From the NCBI RefSeq assembly GCF_000934605.2, contig NZ_CP010897.2, positions 1,798,001 to 1,862,000 on the forward strand: DNA of 64,000 nt, given 5' to 3'. Under the pieces are notes generated by a model, which was not told the DNA's origin, did not search any database, and saw nothing but the letters and a program-made list of their open reading frames with translations. Origin of the DNA: Pandoraea vervacti. Its GTDB lineage: Bacteria; Pseudomonadota; Gammaproteobacteria; Burkholderiales; Burkholderiaceae. A program made the position numbers and the translations under genes. Of this stretch, positions 49,873-57,303 are shown in pieces (position 1 is the stretch's first letter; each line of letters starts with the position of its first letter).

Positions 49873-51141
49873 TCATTCGAGTTCTGCGCCTTTGAGTTCG
49901 GGGATAAGAAAGCGCGTGGCGATCATGTCGAGCACATACAGGCTGGCAAGCAGCGCGATGGCGATCTGGAACGAGTAGCGTGTGGCGAGCGCGCCGACGA
50001 CGAGCGGGCCGAGACCGCCGATGGCGCGTCCGATGTTCCACAACACGTTCTGCGCGGTGGCTCGCGCGGCCGTCGGATAAGCCTCGGACATGAGCGTGCC
50101 ATAGCCGCCGACCATGCCGTTCACAAACATCCCCATGAACGCGCCCGCGAAGAGCATCACCGTCGGATCGGTCAATTGCGAGTAGACGATCACCATGACG
50201 ACGGCGCCCGCCTGATACAACAAAAACGTGGGACGACGGCCGATGCGGTCCGCCAGTTGGCCGAAGGCCCAGACGCCGAACATCATGCCGATCACCGTGG
50301 CGGCGGTCCAAAGACCCGATTTCGTCAGCGAGAAGCCAAGCTTCTGCGAGAGAAAGGTCGGCAGCCAGATCATGATCCCGTAATAGCCGAAGTTCTGCAC
50401 CGAGCACAGGATTACGATGCCCAGGCTCACGCGCGTGGTGCGGACGTCTTTCACGAGCAGACGAAACGCGTTTGCGCTGCCGTGGCGCGATGCCTTGTCC
50501 GTGCGGCGCACGAAGACTTCCGGCTCATGCAGCTTGTTGCGCAGCACCCAGGCGACGAGCGCGGGCAACACGCCCACGACGAACATGCCGCGCCAGCCGA
50601 TGTACAAGAGCAGCAACGGCGTGAGCAGGGCGGCGGCGAGCACGCCGGTCTGCCAGCCGAGCGCCACGTACGACGAGACGCGCGCCCGTTTGGAGGCTGG
50701 CCAGGCTTCGGCGGCGAGCGCCATGCCGATGCCGAACTCGCCGCCAAGGCCGATGCCCGCAATCGTGCGGTAGACGAGCAGGTCCCAGAAGCCTTGCGCC
50801 AGCGCGCACAGGCCGGTGAAAACGGCGAACAGCAGGATCGTCCACGTCAGCATGCGCACGCGACCGTAGCGATCCGAGAGCGCACCGAAGAGGATGCCGC
50901 CGGCGACCGCACCGATCAGCGTCCACGTCACCAGTGCCCCTGCTTGTCCTGCGCTCAGATGCAGACCGATCGTGATCGCGGGCAGCATGAAACCGAGAAT
51001 CAGCAGATCGAAGCCGTCCATCGCATAACCGATGGCCGATCCCGCGAGCGCTTTCCATGCATACGGTGTGACGATGTCGTCGCCTGGCTTGGCCGAGCCG
51101 CCGGCGCGATGCGCACGCGTTGTGTTCAGGTTGGCTTCCAT
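49873..51141 (-). CDS. MFS permease, organic-acid/nucleobase-like (SHS/AAHS type), of the pyrimidine cluster
   Basis: 422-aa 12-TM major facilitator. TM1 has YAMDGFDLLILGFMLPAI (the D-G-F-D signature of aromatic-acid/metabolite:H+ symporters); motif A GALSDRYGRVRMLTWT; second-half motif QLADRIGRRPTFLLYQ. First structural gene on the strand leading to pyrK, pyrD and carbamoylase; a perfectly spaced operator at 51204-51219 precedes it. In that context an uptake system for orotate or another pyrimidine/carbamoyl compound is a reasonable inference. Confidence 0.88.
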   Translation of the reverse strand: MEANLNTTRAHRAGGSAKPGDDIVTPYAWKALAGSAIGYAMDGFDLLILGFMLPAITIGLHLSAGQAGALVTWTLIGAVAGGILFGALSDRYGRVRMLTWTILLFAVFTGLCALAQGFWDLLVYRTIAGIGLGGEFGIGMALAAEAWPASKRARVSSYVALGWQTGVLAAALLTPLLLLYIGWRGMFVVGVLPALVAWVLRNKLHEPEVFVRRTDKASRHGSANAFRLLVKDVRTTRVSLGIVILCSVQNFGYYGIMIWLPTFLSQKLGFSLTKSGLWTAATVIGMMFGVWAFGQLADRIGRRPTFLLYQAGAVVMVIVYSQLTDPTVMLFAGAFMGMFVNGMVGGYGTLMSEAYPTAARATAQNVLWNIGRAIGGLGPLVVGALATRYSFQIAIALLASLYVLDMIATRFLIPELKGAELE

Positions 51142-51203
51142 GATCGATTCCCGTGGGAGGCAAGTGGCTTCGTCATGTTCACGAAGGCGGATTTGCCAGA
51201 GTT

Positions 51204-51219
51204 GTCTATATTTTTAGAC
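51204..51219. promoter_or_regulatory. Operator O1: GTCTA-N6-TAGAC upstream of the MFS gene
   Basis: GTCTATATTTTTAGAC at 51204-51219, 62 bp before the MFS ATG. It shares exact arms and spacing with O2 (51583-51598) and near-exact with O3 (52996-53011). Confidence 0.75.
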
Positions 51220-51244
51220 GATCAGGTGAAAAAAACGCGTGACG

Positions 51245-51571
51245 TCACGCGTAGACCTCGGTCGTCGACTGTGTGGCGAAATGATTGAGTGCGGCGAGAA
51301 AACGGGTGTCGGATTCGGCGGCGGCGTCGCGCAGCCGTGTCGCGTACGTTCGAATGTGCGCGAGAAAGGCGTGAAATGTGTCGCCGCTGGTTGCCACGCC
51401 CGTTTGGCGCTCTGCGAACGTCTGCGCGGCCTGTGCGAGCAGGAGCAGCGCGGCGGATTCGCGCGTGGCGGTGCCCGAGGCGTTCAGGCAGCGTGCGGCA
51501 AAATCCTCGATGTCGGACAGACCGACGGTGTCGCGCTGTAACCAGGCGCATGCGAGTTGCAGATCCATCAT
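51245..51571 (-). CDS. Unknown 108-aa soluble protein under operator O2
   Basis: Helix-rich Ala/Thr protein of 108 aa from ATG 51571 (GGAG five bases upstream; adjacent ATGs at 51580 and 51568). It opens MMDLQLACAWLQRDTVGLSD and continues AARESAALLLLAQ-like and FHAFLAHIRTYATRLRDAAA segments. No signal, TM or known motif recognised. It lies between the porin and the MFS gene on the same strand, with operator O2 at 51583-51598 directly before it. Membership in the same regulon is well supported by the shared operator; function unknown. Confidence 0.65.
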   Translation of the reverse strand: MMDLQLACAWLQRDTVGLSDIEDFAARCLNASGTATRESAALLLLAQAAQTFAERQTGVATSGDTFHAFLAHIRTYATRLRDAAAESDTRFLAALNHFATQSTTEVYA

Positions 51572-51582
51572 GAACTCCATCT

Positions 51583-51598
51583 GTCTAAATATTTAGAC
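51583..51598. promoter_or_regulatory. Operator O2: perfect palindrome GTCTAAATATTTAGAC
   Basis: Perfect 16-bp palindrome at 51583-51598, ending 11 bp before the 108-aa gene's preferred ATG. Probably overlaps the transcription start or -10 region, which suits repression. Confidence 0.8.
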
Positions 51599-51796
51599 TA
51601 AACGAACCCGGCAGGGCAGGCAAGGCGAAAATCATCGGGGCTAACCCTGATGCCGGGAGGTCGCGGCCACAGGATTTGCGCATGCCATCGTGCATGACCG
51701 CGCATGACTGCGCGGGGCGTGCGCGGGCGCTGTGCGAGACGCCGGCGGGCGAAAGTGCGTTGGGACACCCGCCGGGAAACATGGCGATTCGCCGCG

Positions 51797-52852
51797 TCAG
51801 AAGCGCACGCGCATGCCTGCGCCGTACGTCTGTCCCGTCGACATATCGCTCATGTGGTCGTACTTGTAAGCGACGTAGACGTCGGTGCGCTTCGAGAGCG
51901 GGTAGTCGTAGCCGAGCGCCCACGTCGTGCGGCGCTGGTTGTCGCCGGAGCCGCTCGAACCGGTGTAGGCCACCGATGCCAGCACACTGCCCGGACCGAC
52001 CGGCACCGACGCGCCGAGCTGCCCGGTATTCGCGTGGAAATTGCCGCTCGTTGCCTGGCTGGCGACCAGCATGTACTGTGCGAAGACCTTCACCACGTTC
52101 AGGTCGTACGAGAGGCCGAGCTGCACGGTGTTCTGATTCGTGAGGCCGGTCACGCCGGGCAACTGCGAGCCGAAGTCACCCGGCGTTGCGCTGAAGTTCA
52201 CATACTGATAGTTCACCGCGGCGGCGAACGGACCGTTGGCGTACGTGAGAGCGGCAGCCCACTTCTTCGCGCTGTGATCCGACGCGCTATTGCCCGTGGC
52301 GTACAGCAGCGTGCCGGCAAGACCGGCGTACGTGGGTGTCGTGTACGCGATGGCGTTGTTCCATGCCGAATCGCCCACCACGCCTTGCGTTCCCAGACCC
52401 TTGTAGGTGTGGAAGATCATCGGCGAGAAGGTGTACGAGTTGTTGAACGGGTTGAACTGGATCGTCGCGAGGTACATCGGCGTGGTGATCCGGCCGATGC
52501 GCAACGTGCCCAGACGCGTGTTGGACAGCCCCACGTAAGCGTTGCGCGAGAAGAAGCTGTCGCCCGCAAACCGCCCGTACGTCCCATTGTTCGGCTAGAA
52601 GTAGCTCTCCAGTACGAACAGCGCACTATTGCCGCCGCCCAGATCTTCCGTGCCCGACATGCCCCAGTACGAGGTCGTCATGCCACCGCCTTGCTGCACG
52701 ACCGCGGCGTTGCCGCCGGGGTTCTTCATCGAGCCCACGTAGGCGTCTGCCAAACCGTAGAAGCTCACGCTCGATTGCGCATGCGCGGTGCTTGCAAGTG
52801 CGACAGCGCCCACTGCGGCGGCGCTCGCCACCTTGTGCCAGGTTTTCATCAT
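51797..52852 (-). pseudogene. General porin with premature amber codon
   Basis: A full-length ~351-codon porin frame from ATG 52852 (or 52849 after AGAGGGA) to 51797. It has signal peptide ...ALASTAHAQ, SSVSFYGLADAYVGS, SGTEDLGGGNSALFVLESYF and the terminal MSTGQTYGAGMRVRF with C-terminal Phe. One in-frame TAG at 52595-52597 (codon 86, directly after LESYF) interrupts it; downstream the frame continues normally (PNNGTYGRFAGDSFFSRNAYVGL). It could be a real nonsense mutation, a suppressed codon or a sequence error. Operator O3 lies 144 bp upstream, tying it to the pyrimidine-type cluster. Confidence 0.88.
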
Positions 52853-53315
52853 TCCCTCTTTGTTTGTATAAATTTCTGGACGGCGCGCAGGCTATCACCC
52901 CCTGCGCCTCGGGTCATCCCCCTGTGAGCCGTCAGGCCGCCTGCGAGTCGCGGCATTCTCATGCGGTGGGTGACCGTGTCCGGCATCGTGCGTAAATCTA
53001 AAAAAATAGACAACCGGAAAAATATTCGGTGATCGGAAATGAGGGTGTCCGGCCGTGCGAGTTGGCGGGAGCGGCGACGCGCGCCAGGGGCGCACGGGGA
53101 GATGTCGTGGGCGGGAGCGCGGGAAGGGGTGCGAGCGCGCAATGGCGCAGGCGTGGGAGCGACAAGCCGATGTCCGTCAGGCGCGGTGGGCGACCGGTAT
53201 AATCCCGGCACTGCAATGCGGGCGCCGCATGCGCTGGCAGGTCCTGAGCGGGGGCCGCAGGGATCGGCACAGCGGGGGCGCGGGTGCGTGGGTCCGGGCA
53301 CGGGCCGCCCCTCGC
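52853..53315. other. Divergent control region between the porin and XRE regulator genes
   Basis: No gene supported. It carries operator O3 at 52996-53011 and, nearer the regulator, repeated GTATTCG words (53334-53360 region). The porin promoter lies left of O3. Confidence 0.5.
52996..53011. promoter_or_regulatory. Operator O3: ATCTA-N6-TAGAC upstream of the porin
   Basis: ATCTAAAAAAATAGAC at 52996-53011; one base differs from the GTCTA-N6-TAGAC arms of O1 and O2. 144 bp before the porin ATG, in the region shared with the divergent XRE regulator. Confidence 0.7.
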
Positions 53316-54287
53316 ATGACGCAGTATCCGACACGTATTCGAGTATTCGACAGGTATTCGGCAGGGGGCGATTTGAATCGAGCTGCAACGACATCCCGGG
53401 CGCCGCGTGGCGCGCGCTTCAATTTCCGAGCCATTGGCGAGCGCTTGCGCGCCTATCGACTGGCGGCGGAGTTACGCAGTGAGGATGTCGCGGAGCAACT
53501 CGATATCTCGCGCGCGGCTATCTACAAGCTGGAGCGCGGCGAGATCGTCAAGATCGATACGCTGGAGCGGCTCGCAGCGCTGTTGGGCGTGTCGCTGGCC
53601 AATCTGCTCGGCGTGGAGGTCGAGTACCACGACTCGGCAGTGAGCTACTTCGAGCGCATGCGCCAGTTGGAAAGTCGTTCCGAGCGCATCGTGGCGCATT
53701 TCGATCCCATCTCGTTCCTGTTGACCTCCGACGATTACGACATCTGGTTGCGTCATATGCTCGACGAGAGCATTCCGCCGACGCTGGCCGACCGGCATTG
53801 GGAAAACACGATCAATCGCGTGCTGGGGATCTTGCAGGAGCGCAAGTCCAGTTTCACGCGTCAGCGGCTCGCGGTCACGAGCCTGATCGGGCTGCGTCAG
53901 ATCGAGCAATTCCTGCATCACGGGCTCGTCGGTCGGCTGGGGCTGCCCCCAGGCGTGCAGTTGGAGCGCAAGATGGCTGCGCGCCGCGAAGTTGCGCGCA
54001 TCGTCGAATTTCTGGAAGCCGATACCGCCGGGGTGCAGATCGGCATCGTCAGCGACAACATGCCCAACGAGACGTTTCAGATTTTCGAAGCCCAGGGCGA
54101 GGCCTACGTCGCGGTATCGCCGTTCCGTCTGGGCGAGTTGCCGAATCTGCGCACGGGCATCGCGACCATCACCACGTCGCCGGACGGCGTGGGCATGTAT
54201 CGCGCCATGATCGACCGCCTGTGGGCCGACTCCGCGAAGGGCAAGGAAGGGGCGGCATTGCTCGGCCAGTTGCTCGCGCGCTTCTGA
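53316..54287 (+). CDS. XRE-family transcriptional regulator with large C-terminal domain
   Basis: 323 aa from ATG 53316; a TTG at 53373 with AGGGGG just upstream is an attractive alternative start (304 aa). The HTH is RAIGERLRAYRLAAELRSEDVAEQLDISRAAIYKLERGEIVKIDTLERLAALLGVSLANLLG. The ~230-residue C-terminal domain (DPISFLLTSDDYDIWLRHML..., QIGIVSDNMPNETFQIFEAQGEAYVAVSPFRLGELPNLRTG) probably senses a ligand; family not recognised. It is divergent from the porin and next to O3, so it is the best candidate to bind the GTCTA-N6-TAGAC operators and control the porin, the 108-aa gene and the MFS-pyrK-pyrD-carbamoylase genes. Confidence 0.85.
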   Translation: MTQYPTRIRVFDRYSAGGDLNRAATTSRAPRGARFNFRAIGERLRAYRLAAELRSEDVAEQLDISRAAIYKLERGEIVKIDTLERLAALLGVSLANLLGVEVEYHDSAVSYFERMRQLESRSERIVAHFDPISFLLTSDDYDIWLRHMLDESIPPTLADRHWENTINRVLGILQERKSSFTRQRLAVTSLIGLRQIEQFLHHGLVGRLGLPPGVQLERKMAARREVARIVEFLEADTAGVQIGIVSDNMPNETFQIFEAQGEAYVAVSPFRLGELPNLRTGIATITTSPDGVGMYRAMIDRLWADSAKGKEGAALLGQLLARF

Positions 54288-54320
54288 ACGTCGCCGGAGC
54301 GCTTGCCGCTTCGGCGCATG

Positions 54321-54386
54321 CACCGCACACGCACCGCACATGAACCGCGCATGCACTGCACATGAACCGCACATGAACCGCGCATG
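54321..54386. repeat. Six tandem 11-bp repeats (consensus MACCGCACATG)
   Basis: Units CACCGCACACG, CACCGCACATG, AACCGCGCATG, CACTGCACATG, AACCGCACATG, AACCGCGCATG in unbroken succession downstream of the XRE gene. An iteron-like or slippage-prone minisatellite; no spacers, so not a CRISPR. Confidence 0.9.
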
Positions 54387-54576
54387 TGCCGATTCGGGCG
54401 CTTCGCGGCAAGGCGCCGCGCGCCGCGCATCTCAGCCGCCGTGCATCATCCGCGTACTGGAATGTCCTTAACCGGTGCCGCAAAGCGAAGCCATTCCCCA
54501 CAATCCAAATCCATTTGCGGCAATCCTGCCTAATCTCCGTGCCCGAAGGCCGTCCGGCCTTGCTAACAGGAGATGA

Positions 54577-56202
54577 ATGATGGGAACACTGTTCGGGGGC
54601 ATCGGGGGCGCGTCGTCGGCGCCTGTGCTCATTCGCGGTACGCGCTCGCCGTGCGATTGCGCACAGAGTTTCGGCTCTGATTTTGCGCGACTCGGCGCGC
54701 TGCCGGCGGGGTCCGTGGGGGCGTGCGGCAAGCCTTGGCAGACTTATCCGTCGCGTCGGCAAAGTGCTGAGGACGCCAAAGGACTTTCGTTCGGCCAATG
54801 GCAGGCGCAGCGCGCACGCGATCAGTGCGCCGCCGACGACCTGAGGGACACGCCGTTGATTCCGGGGCAGATCGCGCAGCGCGTGGATGCCTGGCATGCC
54901 TCGTTTCAGGACGCCGTCGTGCATGATGTGGTGTTCGAGGACCGCCGCACCGAAGCCATGCGGCAGGCGCGTTACGGAGTGCCACCGGCCGAAACTCCCT
55001 ATGTGCGCACGTTCGGCAACGAGGCGGTGCTCGATCAGCTCGAGGCCATTGCGCATGTCAACGACGAAATCGAACGCGTGCAGGCGGCTGTGAGCAAACT
55101 GGCGAAGGGTCCCGCAAGGGCGATGGGGCAGCGCAATCTTGACGATCTCACGTCGATGCGCGACGCGATGCTGTCGCTCACGACCGGCCTGCACACGCGC
55201 AAGTTCCAGGAACTCAGAGTCGAACTCAACATGCTTATCGCGCTCAATGACATGGCGCGCGAAGCGCGCCAGGAACTGACGAACGGCGGGGCGGGCACGC
55301 CGCTTCGCCTCAAGGTTCGGGGCGGCAAGCTGGTGCTCAAGCCCGCCACGTCGAAGTCGCGCTTTCAAAAGAACCAGATTCGGGCACGCAACGATGCGGC
55401 GCGTCTGGCGCTGCTGCTGGGTGAGTCGGCCGGCACGCCGATTACACTGTCCGACATTCACGCCAAGGGATTGGGGCAGTACGAATATTCGACGGTACTG
55501 AGCAGTGCGCGCACGGCGATGTCGGGACAACACACGTCGTGGCTGGGGGCGCGGGCGCTCGACATCGATACGTGCAAGCGCGCCTCGCGCGCCCTGCAAT
55601 CCGATCTCGAACAAACGCATGGCGGCAAGTTGCTCGGCGCACTTCCGGTGCACACGCATGACGATAGTCTGCTCGACGAAGTCGACGCGGGGGCGGACTC
55701 GTGCGACGACGTAGCCGCCGGGACGATGCCGACGCCGGACGTCGGGGCCGCCGCGCCTGCCGTCATTCTGGGAACGTTCGATGTGCAGGAGGACGGTACG
55801 CTCGTGCCCGAGCGCAAGACGCGCTCGTCCATCGCTTCGACACCCGCGAAAACCTCGAGGGCCGACGCAGCGGGCGGGGTGTCGGCAGCCCGCCCACGCA
55901 AGCGTGCGGCATCGCAGCGCCGACATCGTCTGGCCGACGAATTCATCGCCGCGCACTCGGGACGCGCGGGCCGTCTGAGCATCATTCTGGAGCGGCCGAC
56001 GTTCGTGGAGCGGCAGCATGAGGCCGCCGCGCCGCAACGGGGGCCTGTGTCAGCCGACGCGTCGGACGCCACACGGGCGCAAACGTCGGAGGAGCGGTGG
56101 CTGCGACAAGGCGCTCGGCCTAAGACGCATCGCGTGTCGTCCTCCGATGACGAAGGCTCGCCACCGCCGCTGCCACGAACGCAGCCACCGCACAGCGGCT
56201 AA
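54577..56202 (+). CDS. Unrecognised 541-aa protein
   Basis: 541-aa hydrophilic protein with AGGAG five bases before ATG 54577. The N-terminus (MMGTLFGGIGGASSAPVLIR) is Gly/Ala/Ser-rich but not a signal peptide. The middle has helical segments (VLDQLEAIAHVNDEIERVQAAVSKLAKGP, LRVELNMLIALNDMAREARQEL) and basic patches (LRLKVRGGKLVLKPATSKSRF). From ~375 it becomes low-complexity, acidic then Arg/Ser/Pro-rich to the end (SSSDDEGSPPPLPRTQPPHSG). Monocistronic with a strong terminator. The pattern (disordered ends, coiled middle, no partner) would fit a secreted effector or a strain-specific protein, but nothing proves it. Confidence 0.65.
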   Translation: MMGTLFGGIGGASSAPVLIRGTRSPCDCAQSFGSDFARLGALPAGSVGACGKPWQTYPSRRQSAEDAKGLSFGQWQAQRARDQCAADDLRDTPLIPGQIAQRVDAWHASFQDAVVHDVVFEDRRTEAMRQARYGVPPAETPYVRTFGNEAVLDQLEAIAHVNDEIERVQAAVSKLAKGPARAMGQRNLDDLTSMRDAMLSLTTGLHTRKFQELRVELNMLIALNDMAREARQELTNGGAGTPLRLKVRGGKLVLKPATSKSRFQKNQIRARNDAARLALLLGESAGTPITLSDIHAKGLGQYEYSTVLSSARTAMSGQHTSWLGARALDIDTCKRASRALQSDLEQTHGGKLLGALPVHTHDDSLLDEVDAGADSCDDVAAGTMPTPDVGAAAPAVILGTFDVQEDGTLVPERKTRSSIASTPAKTSRADAAGGVSAARPRKRAASQRRHRLADEFIAAHSGRAGRLSIILERPTFVERQHEAAAPQRGPVSADASDATRAQTSEERWLRQGARPKTHRVSSSDDEGSPPPLPRTQPPHSG

Positions 56203-56577
56203 GCCGATCGCGTCATCGACCCGACGTATTGAGCCGCCACGGTATTCGTGGCGGCTTTTTTATTGGATACGCGCATCGATTCACGCAATTTTTCGAGCCG
56301 CCCCTGCACGCGTGAAAACGCCGCACATTTTGCTTGGCGAAACCCTGCGCGCACGCGTAATAGTAAATATTTTAATTATCTGCAAGCCTTTTCAATCAAT
56401 TAGTTGCGTGATTCGCGCAACAATCTCTTTCTTTGCCATGTAGGGAACTTGTCAGTAGAATGGCCGCGTTGTTAATAGCGCTACGCGAGGTGAATAGCCT
56501 GTCAGGTTTTCTTCACGCATGGCGAGCCACCGCCTGACTGTCATGCGTGATTCGTCCCCCAAAAAACGGAGAACTCC
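56203..56577. other. A/T-rich intergenic region before the gluconate dehydrogenase operon
   Basis: Contains the terminator 56233-56261, then an unusually A/T-rich stretch (56340-56450) and an inverted repeat GTTGCG-N7-CGCAAC at 56403-56421. Probable promoter/operator zone of the operon starting at 56578. No gene supported. Confidence 0.5.
56233..56261 (+). terminator. Strong rho-independent terminator after the 541-aa gene
   Basis: 9-bp stem GCCGCCACG / CGTGGCGGC with a 5-base loop followed by TTTTTT. Confidence 0.92.
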
Positions 56578-57300
56578 ATGTCACAGGACAAGGAACCGCG
56601 CCGGCGCTTTTTGCGCCAGGTGCTGGCGATCGTGCCTGCCACGACTCTCGCCACCGGTGCGACGCTGACGCAGTCCGCCTGTAGCAGCGAATCCGCTGCC
56701 CCCGCCGCCGCTTCCGGCAAATCTTACGAGCCCAAATACTTCACTGCCGACGAATGGCGTTTCGTGAACGCGGCCGTCGATCGACTGATTCCCGCAGACG
56801 ACCTTGGCCCGGGCGCACTGCAAGCCGATGTGCCGCAGTTCATCGACCGGCAGATGGAAACGCCGTTCGGTCACGGCAAGCTCTGGTACATGCAGGGACC
56901 GTTCCACACCGATCAGCCGGCCGAGATGGGCTACCAGTTGAGCCTCGTGCCGCGCGACATCTATCGTCATGGCATTGCCGCATGCGACGCCCACTGCAAG
57001 AAGCAGTACAACAAGGTGTTCGCCGATCTCGATCACGCCACACAGGAAGCCGTGCTGAGCGACCTCGAGCACGCCAAGATCGAATTCGACGCGGTGCCCG
57101 CGCGCACGTTCTTCTCCTACCTGCTGGCCAACACGAAGGAAGGCTTCCTCTCGGACCCGATTCACGGCGGCAACAAGGACATGGTCGGCTGGAAGCTCGT
57201 GGGTTTCCCCGGCGCGCGTGCCGATTTCATGGATTGGGCCGACCAGCCCAACGTCAAATACCCGTATGGGCCCGTGTCGATTTCCGGAAAGCGGGGCTAA
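56578..57300 (+). CDS. Gluconate 2-dehydrogenase-type gamma (small) subunit
   Basis: 240-aa subunit 3 of the membrane-linked sugar-acid dehydrogenase. Twin-arginine signal PRRRFLRQVLAIVPATTLATG directs export of the folded complex; the catalytic subunit hitch-hikes on it. Family core: YFTADEWRFVNAAVDRLIPADDLGPGAL, PQFIDRQME, LANTKEGFLSDPIHGGNKDMVGWKLVGFPG. ACGGAGAA precedes ATG 56578. First gene of a three-gene operon. Confidence 0.93.
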   Translation: MSQDKEPRRRFLRQVLAIVPATTLATGATLTQSACSSESAAPAAASGKSYEPKYFTADEWRFVNAAVDRLIPADDLGPGALQADVPQFIDRQMETPFGHGKLWYMQGPFHTDQPAEMGYQLSLVPRDIYRHGIAACDAHCKKQYNKVFADLDHATQEAVLSDLEHAKIEFDAVPARTFFSYLLANTKEGFLSDPIHGGNKDMVGWKLVGFPGARADFMDWADQPNVKYPYGPVSISGKRG

Positions 57301-57303
57301 GTC

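Noticed and set aside
49825..51288. 487-codon rightward frame over the MFS gene
   Set aside because: Antisense to a clear 12-TM transporter; His/Arg/Gln-rich shadow.
54321..54386. Possible CRISPR or clustered repeats
   Set aside because: Repeats are only 11 bp and directly abutting without spacers; no cas genes.
54169..56037. 622-codon leftward frame over the unknown 541-aa gene
   Set aside because: Considered because the sense gene is itself unknown. The sense frame has a proper ribosome site and terminator, while this one is Arg/Cys-rich and begins in the 541-aa gene's tail.
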